DNA from: Augochlora pura | Taxonomy: Eukaryota; Arthropoda; Insecta; Hymenoptera; Halictidae | DNA length: 64,000 nt | Direction of reading: 5' to 3' | Assembly (NCBI RefSeq): GCF_028453695.1 | Contig: NC_135772.1 | Coordinates: 8,742,001 to 8,806,000 of the forward strand | Shown: piece after piece, positions 1 to 10,739 of the stretch | Layout of the letters: each line of letters opens with the position of its first letter | Numbering within the stretch: position 1 is the stretch's first letter | Translations under genes and position numbers: made by a program | Notes under the pieces: model-generated | Told to the model about the DNA's origin: nothing | The model's input: only the letters and a program-made list of their open reading frames with translations | The model's database searches: none

Positions 1-67
1 NNNNNNNNNNNNNNNNNNNNNNNNNNNNNNNNNNNNNNNNNNNNNNNNNNNNNNNNNNNNNNNNNNN
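1..67. other. assembly gap
   Basis: Run of N at the window start. Confidence 1.
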
Positions 68-628
68 AAATAAAAATGATCTTAAAGCGACGCTTTTAAT
101 AGAGTGATCTAACAATTCATCGAAAATTTTGCTAAAACTTATCGAATTGATACCTAATCGATTACGGGCCGTAGTTAAGGCTAAAGGCATACACACTAAA
201 TATTAAGCAAGTTTAATTGTACACTTCTACAGTTGCGTAACACTTGCTCTTCTAACACGTTCGTCGCCGATAATTAGATACTAAAATCCCCACATAATTA
301 AAGCAATTTAATTAATTAGAATAAAACTAAAAGTTCACATTTATCATAGGGGATGACATTAGAACACTTTCGCATTTGAAAAATCACAGTCGAATTCATT
401 TTGCTCGAATATATTGCAATAAAAATAAATTTGCAAAATTGGTCAGAAATTAATGTCACACAGATATGGGTGACGCGGCGACGAACATGCTAACAAAATC
501 GTACGTGTGCCAATACTTTTTTGACTCCGGATTTGTCGTTCTCTTGACTTTACTTCCTTATAACAAATAACTGAGACCTCTCAGTAAACATACTATTTAT
601 GTGCGTCAAAAGACACTAATAAACATAG
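68..628. other. AT-rich DNA, no gene seen
   Basis: No supported coding region. The only recognisable item is a lone Tc1-like terminal repeat at 501-530. Confidence 0.6.
501..530 (+). repeat. solitary Tc1-like right terminal repeat
   Basis: The stretch carries CAATACTTTTTTGACTC, which matches the right terminal repeat of the Tc1-like element ending at 4795 (GAATACTTTTTTGACTC). A second copy in the same orientation lies at about 924-950 (CAATACTTTTTTGACCC). No partner left end was found, so these are probably decayed remnants. Confidence 0.55.
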
Positions 629-632
629 TTAA

Positions 633-875
633 CCCCTTGCACTATAATAACGAGTCAGACTCGTGGTGAAGATTTTATGCAAGTTCTACTAAATATGAAT
701 ATTATTAATTTATTCTACATCGGAATAAAAATAAATTCTTCTGTTATTCAAATATGGAAGCAAAGGTAAATATAGACAATACAGGAAATAAAAATTGTCG
801 GGTCCTGTTAGGAAAATTATTAAGTACGAATAATTGCTAATCGTCATAGCATGGAAGGAGCGATAATGTAAGGGG
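633..875. mobile_element. TTAA-flanked piggyBac-type MITE (family with CCCCTT ends)
   Basis: Flanked by TTAA at 629-632 and 876-879. The ends read CCCCTTGCACTAT and, inverted, CCCCTTACATTAT. A palindrome, ACGAG-N5-CTCGT, lies at 650-664, starting 18 nt from the left terminus. No coding capacity is seen. The element resembles the one at 35581-35823, which carries the same palindrome at the same offset. Confidence 0.75.
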
Positions 876-923
876 TTAATGTTAATAGACTACTTTATAG
901 TTTAAAGATATTCAAAGAAAACA

Positions 924-950
924 GGTTGTGACAATACTTTTTTGACCCAT
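924..950 (+). repeat. solitary Tc1-like terminal repeat
   Basis: Carries CAATACTTTTTTGACCC, related to the right end of the Tc1-like element at 3191-4795. The MITE at 633-875 sits between this remnant and the one at 501-530. Confidence 0.5.
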
Positions 951-3188
951 TGTATGTTGTATAGCGAATAGAGGCTTGAACCCCTGCAGATTTTCATAAA
1001 ATGGCGATGGTTTATTTCACTAGGAGCATCCGCAAGCAGCTAGAATTTTTAGAGAAATTTTGCTCGCTTTTCGCAAGCGTTTCCTATGGTAATGTGTTGG
1101 TAGGTCGGCAAGTGGTTTCCTGCTCTGCCCTCAACGACAGATTTATACATAATTAATGGGGAGATTAGCATTGATTAATGCCGGAAGCTGATGGTTTACT
1201 AATTATTTCGTACATGCTACAGTTTTCGCGCACCATTTGCTGTGCCTTTAGAACTTACTCAAAATTAACTTCGCCAATTATCAAAAATGTCGATCCAATA
1301 ACGTCAATATCAAATTTCGATAGAGGGCCTCTGTTCTGTTTTGTATATCACAGCAAAATAAATTTGAAAGATAGTTTGTATGCGTATTTGTATAAAACAA
1401 TTGTGCAGAAATTGGCAAAGGTAGACGATAATCTGTGCTACTTTGTGTGTATAACAATAAAATAATTATAAATAATGCAAAAATTCAGAAAATACATCAA
1501 GTTAGATGGAAAAAGAGAATTGTTATTATACATTTTATACATTTGTAAAACAATTTTGAAAAATAGTCTCTGTGGTACGTCGGGAAGAATAACTTTATAA
1601 ACCTATTTAGAGGTAAAATATCTTACTGTTTTGGAATGTAATCGTCTTATGGTACACATTTTAATTGCAAAATGGATTATTAATATTAATTACTTTTCTT
1701 AGACAATCAAAATTGAAGTTATATAATTTTTATTAACGGTTGTTGTCGTGTAGGTGATTACTTGTAGAAACATTTACGATAAATCTAATTGTTATTTACC
1801 GTGCGCGTCGATGTATTTAATGATAATATTTTCAGTAGGAACAATTACTGTGCAGAATTTTCAGGAGTGGTAGACCTGAAAATATAACGTTATTGATCCG
1901 GCAGACTCGAGCAGCAGAAACATTCCCATCCGAAGTCATTGACCAGACAAAAGTTTTGCCTCGACGTGTAGGTTAGACGTTTCGCCGTCCATTCATGAAA
2001 GTTTGATCATATCACAACAATGGAAATCTCGCAGAAATAAAGAAAGGAAAGAAAGTATCGAGGTAACGCAAGATCGTGCCAAAAAAAGTAATTAAAATGT
2101 TTCATTCGAGATTGCGAATAAGTATTCACGAATATTTATCGACATTAAAGATTTCGTAATTATTGCGTTCCTGCAATTTTAATAACAATCTAGTTTCGAC
2201 TATCTTAATCGAAATTAAATAACATTGTTGTTAATAATACATTCGATAATCTATTTTTTAATCTTACTATAAATAAGTATTTCACTTTATAATACATAAG
2301 ATACTGTCATATAAATATTTCATTGTATATTTTGAACTATCTACGGAAATGATTACATATTTTCAACTGAATTTTAAACTTTAAATTTTGTATGACTAAA
2401 ACCTGAATTGGTACAATTTTACGCAATAAACGAATTTTACAACGTTGGGACTATATGAAATTTTCTTTTTATTTATGAATACCAACAGTGGTTCAAAAAG
2501 TCTAGTAAAATGTAAGCAACACTTTATTTTGTATCTATTTGACGATTTTTCTACGCTAGAAACGCACAAGGTTCTGCAATCTCCTTATTGACCTCATGGG
2601 GAAACCGCTCGTACAAAGCGAGGATGTCCAAAAAACGTACTTTAAAGCTGGTAAAGATGTTACGAATGCTTCTTTCCTTTCAATTTATGATTTCAGGTAC
2701 AATATGGAACCTCTATCGCTTTGGTTGCTACTAAAACTTCTGAGTAACTTTTCCGACGGAATAAGAAGCTAGTGGAATATAATCTTCGCAACCGCATTAT
2801 TAGTTCTCAGACATCGTAAAACTCGAAGTATAAAACCTGTTAGAAAAGTTTACTGTGTGTGTGCAAAGAAAAAATAATTGCCGCCTAGAATTCTTTCATG
2901 CAAAACGATTATTTCGTAAATTTGTGACGTAACGAGTACATTAATGTTACACATGCATCAAATTGCACGTTTCAATAGAAATGCATTGGTAACCAACAGT
3001 GACCTCTATTTCCGATGTTATTTATTCACTATCGTTTTAATGGATTTCTTTAGAAAATTAAATTATGCTAGTTTCATCGGCCATATTTATATTTTATTAA
3101 TGTGAATAATAAAGTTGCATGTAGACCCGTCAAATCGCTTTGTTTTTATAAATCTATATACTTCTGCTTCTTCTATAATAGAGTAACA
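951..3188. other. AT-rich DNA, no gene seen
   Basis: Only short open frames without recognisable motifs. A sequence at about 2489 (CAGTGGTTCAAAAAGTC) looks like the start of a Tc1-type terminal repeat, but no partner is visible. Confidence 0.5.
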
Positions 3189-3190
3189 TG

Positions 3191-4795
3191 CAGTGGGTAA
3201 AAAAAGTATTCGTACACCTAGTCTTATGCAATAACTTTGGACCAGCAAATATGACGTAAACAAGAACTATTATATTTCAATTAGTAGTCTACTATGTACA
3301 AAGATAATGGGCAAATGAAGAATTTCAAATAACGCATAACAAGAAAGTAATGCAAGAAATACAAGAATTTGAGAACCAAAATAGTATTCGTACACTTTCA
3401 ATTATAATTGAAAGTTTATGATTATTGCAGTACTCTATTGCAATTAATATTTTGTGTGCATTCCTTTAGCTTCAATACTGGCTTCCAGTCTTCTTGGCAT
3501 AGATTCCACCAGTTTTTGAGTTGTTTCTTGTGATATTTTTTGCTACTCTATTAAAATTACTCTTTGTAGGACCGATTTCTTAGATATTTTTCTTTTTCTT
3601 ACTTTTATATCCAACGAGTGCCATAAATTCTCTATTGGATTAATATCAGAAGACTGTGGTGGTGTAATTAACTTTTTAGGGACATTGCATAGCATCCATT
3701 CTCGTGTTTTTATTGCTGTATGTTTTGAATCATTGTGTTGCTGAAAGTGGCAATTTCCAGTCAGGCCCAATTTAGCTGCACTTTCTTCTAAATTGTCCCT
3801 CAGCACCTCGATATACTTTGTGGCATTCATTATCTCGTCGATAAATCTAATGTTTCCAACACCACTGTACGCCATACAACCCCATATCATTACGTTTCCT
3901 CCGCCGTGTTTCACACTTGGTCTAATATTCTTTTGTTGAAGCTCAGTATTAGGTTTCCTCCAACTCTTCCCATCTGACCCAAAAATGTTAAATTTAGACT
4001 CATCCGAGAAGATAACACGTTTCCTAAATTCGATGGGTTTTAGCGAAACCTAGACGCTTTTCTCTATTTATATTATTAATATATGGTTTTTCTCTTGCAG
4101 CTCTGCCATATATTTCAGCAGAGTGCAAAATATTTCGTACCGTTTGAGAGCTTATATTCTTCCCTGAAGTTGACGCGATATCGTTGCATAAAGTTTGAGC
4201 ACTTACAAATGGATTTTTTGTAGCCGCTTTACTTATACTCCGACGCTCTCTAACTGTGATTATCCTTGGCCGACCTGTTCGTGGCTTATTTTCTGTGGTT
4301 TTCGTTCTCTCATATTTTCGAACAATGCTCTGCACTGTTGTTAAAGTTAAATTCAGTTCTTTACCAATTTTTCTATAACTTCACCTATGTTTTCAAAGGA
4401 AAATAACACGATCTGACACCGATATTGGTATTTCACTTTTCTTCGCTGTCATGATGCTTGTCATGCGTTCAAAGATGCACTAGGGACACAGCACAGGCCA
4501 ATGCTACTATTTAAACAAACAGTTGTTTACGTTTTGGTCACTATTGCTAGAATATATGTGTGCTTCTTAAAATTTAGCAGTCGAATTATAAGTGTACGAA
4601 TGCTTTTTTTGCTGTTAAATATTTGTATTACTTGCATTATTTTTTTGTTACACGTTAATAAAAATTCTTTATTTGCATATTATCTTTGTATATACCATAG
4701 ACTATTAATCGAAATAGTTTTTGTTTGTGTACCATTTGTTTGTGTAAAGTTATTGCAAAAAAATCTAGGTGTACGAATACTTTTTTGACTCACTA
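3191..4795 (-). mobile_element. Tc1-like DNA transposon, 1.6 kb, with both terminal repeats
   Basis: The left terminal repeat (3191-3221) and right terminal repeat (about 4765-4795) are inverted copies that share AAAAAAGTATTCGTACACC. The insertion is bounded by TA at 4796-4797 and by TG (decayed TA) at 3189-3190, as expected for Tc1/mariner target duplication. It encodes one transposase on the minus strand, now a pseudogene. The core AAGTATTCGTAC of the repeat recurs in the chimeric elements at 22286, 37111 and 41486. Confidence 0.9.
3444..4452 (-). pseudogene. Tc1-like transposase (DD34E type), inactivated
   Basis: The reading frame can be followed from an ATG at 4452-4450 (reads MTAKKSE) to a TAA at 3446-3444, about 336 codons, normal for Tc1 transposases. 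In order it shows a paired-like helix-turn-helix region (about 4370-4100, with the GRPR-type linker TGRPRI), the first catalytic Asp in FSDESKF (about 4000), the glycine-rich HGGGNVMIWG, and the DINPIENLW block holding the catalytic Glu. Exactly 34 residues separate the second catalytic position from that Glu. That second position is His (FQQHND) instead of Asp, so the catalytic triad is broken. Frameshifts lie near 4390 and 4025, and a TAG replaces an expected Trp codon at 3545-3543. The gene is clearly dead. Confidence 0.9.
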
Positions 4796-4828
4796 TAGTG
4801 CACTCGTCACACCGCACGGTGCATCAAC

Positions 4829-5002
4829 ATGTTATCGCAACCAGCCCAACCAAACGCGTCAAAGGAATATCTAGGGATCGGTAAAACTTTAGAACTGGTG
4901 CATATCGCGAAAGGATTTCATGTGTCGGAAATGATCGATGGTCGTGTTACGCCAATGCGGCCGGATTTGTATATAAAAACGATGCAAATGAAGCGGAAGT
5001 AG
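4829..5002 (+). CDS. possible small ORF or exon, 57 codons, unrecognised
   Basis: An ATG at 4829 opens 57 codons ending in TAG at 5000-5002. The stretch is clearly GC-richer than its AT-rich surroundings and uses mixed codons, which is unusual here. The product begins MLSQPAQPNASKEYLG and ends in a basic tail (QMKRK). I do not recognise a family, signal peptide or membrane segment. It lies just outside the right end of the Tc1-like element. It could be a diverged exon, a remnant, or chance. Confidence 0.2.
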   Translation: MLSQPAQPNASKEYLGIGKTLELVHIAKGFHVSEMIDGRVTPMRPDLYIKTMQMKRK

Positions 5003-5364
5003 CGTCGCGTTAAAATTTTTCGATTTTTGATCGAACGATGTTACCACTTATTCTAATTTTAACACAAAATAGAGATATTATTAGAGCTCGCACGAAGTCG
5101 TGTACACTGTTACCAATTTGTTCCATAATGAATACAACTGTAGAAATCGATTAATTGTTAGCTAACTTTAAATGTTTCCTATGCCGTGCTTATTTCACGA
5201 GCTAAATTGTAAAACAGTATGCGTGGCCTTCACTTTTTAACTGGACGAAAGACGTAACAAAGGCTAATGCAATTACGTACACGGTAGAATGACAATTCTT
5301 TGACACGTATGTTTCTAGAGTGCCTCTTTCACATTATTCCGCCATTTGGAAGCTCTTCTGATGT

Positions 5365-5640
5365 TTAATTTGATACGCAGCTCGAGCCACCTAATATTAA
5401 AGCTAAAACGTTTTCAAAATTCTTAATTTTATTAAAAAATGTTTCAAACTGAAGTTGAATTTCATGTGAAACGTTACTTGATATAATTAGCATTTCTATA
5501 GGTGGATGACTAGATCTCCAAATGTTGAACTGATTCTTCAGATCGGTAGAAAAATTATTTATTGTGTTGCTCGTAGCAGTAAAGTTAAAATTAATATTAA
5601 TTGCATAATTCATATACTGGTGCATTTAATCTGGTACCAT
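5365..5640 (-). pseudogene. coding-like fragment, inverted paralogue of the one at 5713-6012
   Basis: The minus-strand frame (86 codons from an in-frame ATG at 5625) contains FETFFNKIKNFENVLALIL. This matches FEIFFDTINELKNVLALVL in the plus-strand frame at about 5723-5782. The match also holds at DNA level: a 17-nt stretch, AAAACGTTTTAGCTTTA, is shared. The similarity is confined to about 95 bp. An in-frame TAA lies immediately upstream of the ATG, so this is a fragment. The family is not recognised. A duplicated exon of a diverged receptor-like gene is one guess. Confidence 0.4.
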
Positions 5641-5712
5641 TAAAAAAAAATACAGTTAAGCGACACGTCTCTTCTACGGTCAGTAGAAAATTTCTTATTT
5701 CGTATTATAATA

Positions 5713-6012
5713 ATTCAACCTTTGTTTGAAATATTTTTCGATACAATTAATGAGTTAAAAAACGTTTTAGCTTTAGTCTTAGATGACACATCCAGCGTAA
5801 ACACTGTTACGAAATTATATGGAATTTCATATTGGATCATCTTTCATTACAAAAATGTTCTTCCTATGCCGAACAGTACATATTTCTCAGATAGTAACAT
5901 GAAAATATTTGTAATGGAAATTGAAGAAGCCTTCACGTGGAAAGGTCTTGCAATATTAAATAGTCATCGTATCACGGTGCATTGCAATATGTTTATTGCA
6001 CATTTCGCATGA
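5713..6012 (+). pseudogene. coding-like fragment, partner of the inverted copy at 5365-5640
   Basis: Open frame running from about 5713 (IQPLFEIFF) to a TGA at 6010-6012. It continues through NVLALVLDDTSSVNTV, an aromatic run (YGISYWIIFHYKN) and a moderately acidic C-terminal part (FVMEIEEAFTWKGLAIL). The ATG at 5722 is not a convincing start because homology to the inverted copy begins upstream of it. The conservation pattern between the two copies suggests they once encoded protein. I cannot name the family. Hydrophobicity is modest, with no clear transmembrane segment. Confidence 0.4.
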
Positions 6013-6560
6013 TCGAAGAGCGTACATGTTTGTGTAGTAGGATTGAAACTCGACTTTCGTGAAGCCACTGTCACGGAAGTTATTTCGAGTACACTATAGC
6101 CGAGTGCGCACGTTAGAAACTGTGTCCACATAAAATTTCCAAACCGGGTCTGTTCATATAATATTACATTGGTCACGTGAACGGTTGTGGAAAACCAACC
6201 GTTTTTTGACAAGTTTAAACGCGGATTAATTATGTGTAATTATTTTTTCGCATATGCTTGAACAACTCGCACTATATTTAACCGCAAATACTGAAATGTC
6301 GAAATACTGCAACAGAAATAATTTATGCGTTTTACTCACATGTTCTGTATTAATAATTCAAAAAAGCTGAACACCGAAAGGTATTAAATTCAAAAATAAA
6401 TCCTGCCAACGGTTCTCGTATTTTCCATATTCATTTTTAATTAACTCTCAGCATCTGGAATGTTTTAACCGTGTATTTATCTGTTTCCGAATGTTCAATA
6501 AATCCAATATAATTTCAAAGCAATTGTAACTAGGAATTTTTATTACAAGGATACGAATGT
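6013..6560. other. no gene seen
   Basis: AT-rich with short frames only. Confidence 0.5.
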
Positions 6561-6753
6561 TATATGAATTCCGATGGGAGCACTACGGTATCGACGCGTG
6601 GCTGTTTTTCTACCCTTCCGGGGTTATAAGGACCGGATTGAACCGTTGGAGAACGCGTGATGCCGGTGTCGCGGTTATATTACCCGCCAAATTAATATTG
6701 GGTAACGGATTCAAATCGTAGAGCAGTGGTTGCGCGTACGATGCTGTTTGTTT

Positions 6754-6855
6754 CCTCGACTGCTGGAGATTGTGAACGAACGAATGTGAACCTCAACTGC
6801 TGGAGATTGTGAACGAACGAATGTGAACCTCGACAGCTGGAGGTTGTGTATTGTA
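6754..6855 (+). repeat. 37-bp tandem repeat, about 2.7 units
   Basis: Units start at 6754, 6791 and 6828. The first two differ at one base in the opening CCTCGACTGC/CCTCAACTGC and are otherwise identical over 37 bp. The third diverges after about 20 bp. Confidence 0.9.
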
Positions 6856-6997
6856 CGAGTACTTGACGAAGAATGTTTGACGAGTGTCGAGAGGACGAAT
6901 CGTTCAACTCGATCGTCGTTGAACCTGAATTCGTCTGAGGGTGTGGGCGTTCCTGCCTTCTTGGGGGTTTCCGCGAGAACTTGCATTTCGGTATATA

Positions 6998-7055
6998 AGA
7001 AGGGCACTGATTGGGTTTTGCCGACTGCTGTATAGTACCAATCAGTGCCTTCTTT
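6998..7055. other. inverted repeat, about 17-bp stem with 23-nt loop
   Basis: GAAGGGCACTGATTGG (6999-7014) pairs with CCAATCAGTGCCTTCTT (7038-7054) with one bulged G. It directly follows a TATATAAG sequence. Confidence 0.8.
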
Positions 7056-7771
7056 GACTTGGCGACACCCTCTTGTCGCGTCGTGAAGATGTTTCGCGTG
7101 TATGTAATTTATGGCGTTAAAAAGTGCTACGGGAAATCGCCCAGGTCAGCCTTCGACGGTTACAGTACTATCGCGTACTCGAGTAGTGTGACCCTTCGGA
7201 TTACCCGGTTTACGGCACGTCCCAGCTGTAGGCTTCAAAAATGCTATTAGGAAGTTCTCTTAGAAATCTTAACTTTATGACACGTAATGGTTATTGAGAA
7301 AGGCGGAAATGAAATTAACATGCTTCTGGTCGCCAGATGTAGAGAAAGTCTTCTTCTCAAAAATAGCCTTCCTCGCGTCCGTGTCATAAACCCCATCGGC
7401 AGAAACTCCAGGTGGTTGTTCCTTCGGGACGGTACTCGTATTAGACGTGCTGCGTATAATTTCATCCTTTCCTGCGATATTCGTTGAAGATAAATATGAC
7501 GTTAAGATGACGAAGCCGATTAAATTGAAATGGTATTTCAGCGGATAATTTCATATTGAGAACGATAATTATCATGATGATGTTTCCGATAAAGATTGGA
7601 TTTATTAGTCCGTACCTTGTTTTAATAACTGAAGAAGCATTAATGATTTTTACTCAACGACTAATTTCAGTGTCATATAATTTTCATTTTTCATACTTGT
7701 TGTGGGTTTCCATGTCATTGCAATGTCAATACGAAATTGGTTTATCGAATTCATTATTAGGTAGATTAATA

Positions 7772-8180
7772 TTACGTTGGCAACTACGTAATTGCGGATT
7801 TAAAATAAGAAGGAAAGTTCAAATCTTTTGCATAAAAATATAAGTTTATTCAATTAGAAAAATCAATTTTGACACTGCCTTTCTTGCAAGGCTTCATTTT
7901 AATATACCGTATATAATATAAAAATCATGCTTGCGATGCTTGCTTTTTTGGAAATGTAATAAAGTATGTCTGAAACGCGCGCCCTGCTCTTCCATCTTCA
8001 AGCTGTAATAAAAACGAAACTAAATAATTAATCGATACAATTTTCTTACCAAATTGAAGATGAAAGTCCAGAGAGTAAGAAAACAATATAACTTAATTAC
8101 TTTAAACACGTTGATAAAACAAAAGAATGTGCTAAGACCAACTATTAACAAAATCCGGAATCACTTAATTGCCAACACAA
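7772..8180. mobile_element. mariner-derived non-autonomous element, 409 bp
   Basis: The left end (TTACGTTGGCAACTACGTAA) and the inverted right end (TTGTGTTGGCAATTAAGTGA) form imperfect terminal repeats flanked by TA on both sides. The interior matches the larger relative at 38268-38778, including the segment around AAACTAAATAATTAATCG. No transposase remains recognisable. Confidence 0.75.
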
Positions 8181-9598
8181 TATTACGAAGGACGAATTGG
8201 GAAACTAGTTCTGTGCACTGAAGATACATACGGTAAAAAGTTGTAATAAAACCACAGTAATTTGTAATTATTTGAGAGTTTTTAAACCTATGAACAATCA
8301 ATTCTTTTGAAATACGGATTTAATAAAAACGCTGTATTGATTACATTGAACATGAAACACTCGCATTAACAAATATTTGACAACAGTTTATACAACGACC
8401 TAATGGATTTAATCTGGTTAACAATATCAACGCTATTTTTGCAGTATCCAAAGCATTGTTTGCGTAGTATCTTTCCATAATACAGAAGAGACTCCCTTAT
8501 CCAAACATTCATTATTATAANNNNNNNNNNNNNNNNNNNNNNNNNNNNNNNNNNNNNNNNNNNNNNNNNNNNNNNNNNNNNNNNNNNNNNNNNNNNNNNN
8601 NNNNNNNNNNNNNNNNNNNNGACGGTTCAGTGATGTAACAGAACTAGGTCGATTAGTGTTTCGTCGATAGAATATAACAATTTTCCTTTCTCGTATGTTT
8701 ACACTCAACTTCGTTTGTTGATTATGTTAAATATATATAAATATATTTAATTATATATTTATTTATTATATAATTCATATTATATTACATGATTAAATAT
8801 GTTTTCGATTTAAAGAAATTAATATCATTTATATTTAGTAGATTATATATGAAATCTTCATTATGAATCTGTTAGCCTCATTGGTTAGTTTTTCACAGTT
8901 TATGTCTCGATCAGCAGTATGTTTATACGTTATGTACATAATTTCGTAGTATTAGAGCTGCGGAAGATAATTAAGTGGTCTAATTTGGAGCGGCGAGCAG
9001 CCTTATGAGATCAATAATGTATAACGAATAACGTATTAATATATTAATGTATAATGTAGTTTCATGAATAACTTATTAGAAGTACTACAGCAATGATGAA
9101 ATACAGAAATTTTTGGCAGTACGATTAAAAAGCTAACCATGAGGTAAATTGTAATGGCAAATGTATCGACCGCATTGATATAGCAGTTGTCTTCTTGCTT
9201 ATTGAATGACACTTCTGCATTGTACTTTATTAAAACTTATTGTATTATACAAACTTCGTGCAACCTATCATTTCAATACAATCTGAAACGACTAAAAATT
9301 TTACTACATAGAATTGTTTTTTATCTGCATCGCAGTTCAATAATATTTATTCGTAAGTCCACCTTGCTGTTTTAGCAAGGAAAAATACGAATGGATATTT
9401 TCCGTACAACAACAGAATCAGCGTACCAACAGGGAATTGCTGAAACAACGAATAGAAACTGTAATCTGTAGAAAATGTATTACTGTAACTAGACAATTTT
9501 TAGCAATTTTAAGCAATCGCTCGAAATTGCTCACAGTAGATAGGAAAACGTACAAACACGCGGTTGAATATTTTAGCACTGATGCGATCAAATATTTA
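8181..9598. other. AT-rich DNA with a 100-N gap, no gene seen
   Basis: Low-complexity AT tracts (about 8720-8860) and short frames only. The gap occupies 8521-8620. A frame reported across the gap is an artefact. Confidence 0.6.
8521..8620. other. assembly gap, 100 N
   Basis: Fixed-length run of N, i.e. a scaffold gap of unknown true size. Confidence 1.
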
Positions 9599-9601
9599 TT
9601 A

Positions 9602-10737
9602 TTAGGGGGACCGGAAAGTAATGTCGTTTTTTTACATTAAATTCAAACATATGTATCTTTAACAAGATTTTATTTTTAATCAATAATGTAGTCACCCTCG
9701 TTATCAACAACCTTATGCCATCTAGTATGCAAATTGTCAATGCCGGATCGATAAAAATCAATTGGTTTTTGATCAAAATATCTGGAGATTGCATTTTGAA
9801 CGTCATTCCAATTTTCAAATTGTTTGCTACTTAGAAAATGTTGTAGCGATAAATGAAAATCCGATGGCGCAATATCGGGAGAGTATTCAATTCATTAATT
9901 TTTTGCAAGGTTCGTCTTGCACCGTGCGGCCTTGCATTGTCGTGTTGCAGAATAACACCTTTTCTGTTGACAACCGCTGGATATTTATCAATTAAAGATT
10001 GATTTACTCGATCTAACTGTTCACAGTAAAGATCTGCATTCACAGTTTGTCCAGGTTTCAGCACTCCAAAATGAACAATCCCGCGAATACTCCACCATAC
10101 ACACAAAAGCGCCTTTTTGTGGTGTAAACCTGGCTTAGCTATACTTCATGGCGATTCATTTGGAGAGAGCCACTGCCTCTTGCGTTTTGGGTTATCATAT
10201 AGGACCCATTTCTCATCTCCAGTGATCAAACAATCGATTAGCTTTGTTTTCTTCCGACAAATTGATCCGTTGATCAAGGTTGTTTAAGAGTGTTTGACAG
10301 TTCCTCAATTGTTTGACATGGATTTGCCTCCATCTCCGCCCTTAACGTGTCATTGTCTAAAGTCGTTGGTCTTCCTAATCGATACGAGTTGAAAAGATCG
10401 AAATTATCAGATTTAAACTTAGAAAACCATCTTTGGCATTTTCGAACGTTTAATGCGTTCGGATATAAACATCGCAAATGTTTTTGGTAGCTATCGTTGC
10501 GTTACCACCCTGCGAAACTCCAACAGTATACAATGCCGGATATGTAACTCTTCTGGTATTTGGCTGGCCATTTCACCGTAAATTGCGAAAAAGATTTAAG
10601 TTGTTACTATTTACGAGAACACAAGTCCCTATAACTTTAATCTGTCTTTAGCACGCCTTTGAAATACGTAATAACTTAACAAATAAGTAACGAATATCGA
10701 CATGCGCAAAAACGATATTACTTTCCGGTCCTCCTAA
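9602..10737 (-). mobile_element. mariner-family transposon, 1.1 kb, with TA target duplication
   Basis: Terminal repeats: left TTAGGGGGACCGGAAAGTAA, right (inverted) TTAGGAGGACCGGAAAGTAA, extending further to a shared TCGTTTTT. TA flanks both sides (9600-9601 and 10738-10739). It contains one minus-strand transposase pseudogene. Its length is a little below an intact mariner, consistent with the coding deletions. Confidence 0.93.
9676..10571 (-). pseudogene. mariner transposase (DD34D type), inactivated
   Basis: The product starts MASQIPEELHIRHCILLEF at an ATG at 10571-10569 and ends at a TAA at 9678-9676 (GDYIID). Visible blocks in order: N-terminal helix-turn-helix with CQRWFSKFKSDNFDL and a YRLGRPTTLD linker; first Asp in LITGDEKWV (about 10200); WLSPNE; the WW..GIVHF block; second Asp in LQHDNARPH (about 9930); third Asp in YSPDIAPSDFHL (about 9870). 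All three catalytic Asp codons survive. The gene is broken by a frameshift near 10510, a deletion of roughly 50 codons near 10265, a TGA after the NESP motif near 10150, and a deletion with frameshift between the second and third Asp (about 9885). About 298 codons remain of the usual 345. Confidence 0.92.
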
Positions 10738-10739
10738 TA

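Larger units (their letters stand above)
6560..7490. other. GC-richer island with repeats and a hairpin, function unknown
   Basis: Base composition rises sharply compared with its flanks. The island contains a 37-bp tandem repeat (6754-6855), a TATATAAG box-like sequence at 6992-6999 and a long hairpin (6998-7055). Open frames occur on both strands but none is recognisable. It could be a promoter or noncoding exon, or an old retrotransposon terminal repeat. I found no target duplication to support the latter. Confidence 0.35.

Noticed and set aside
4501..4788. 95-codon plus-strand frame in the Tc1-like element
   Set aside because: It lies in the untranslated 5' part of the minus-strand transposase unit and runs into the terminal repeat. 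It is AT-rich shadow sequence.
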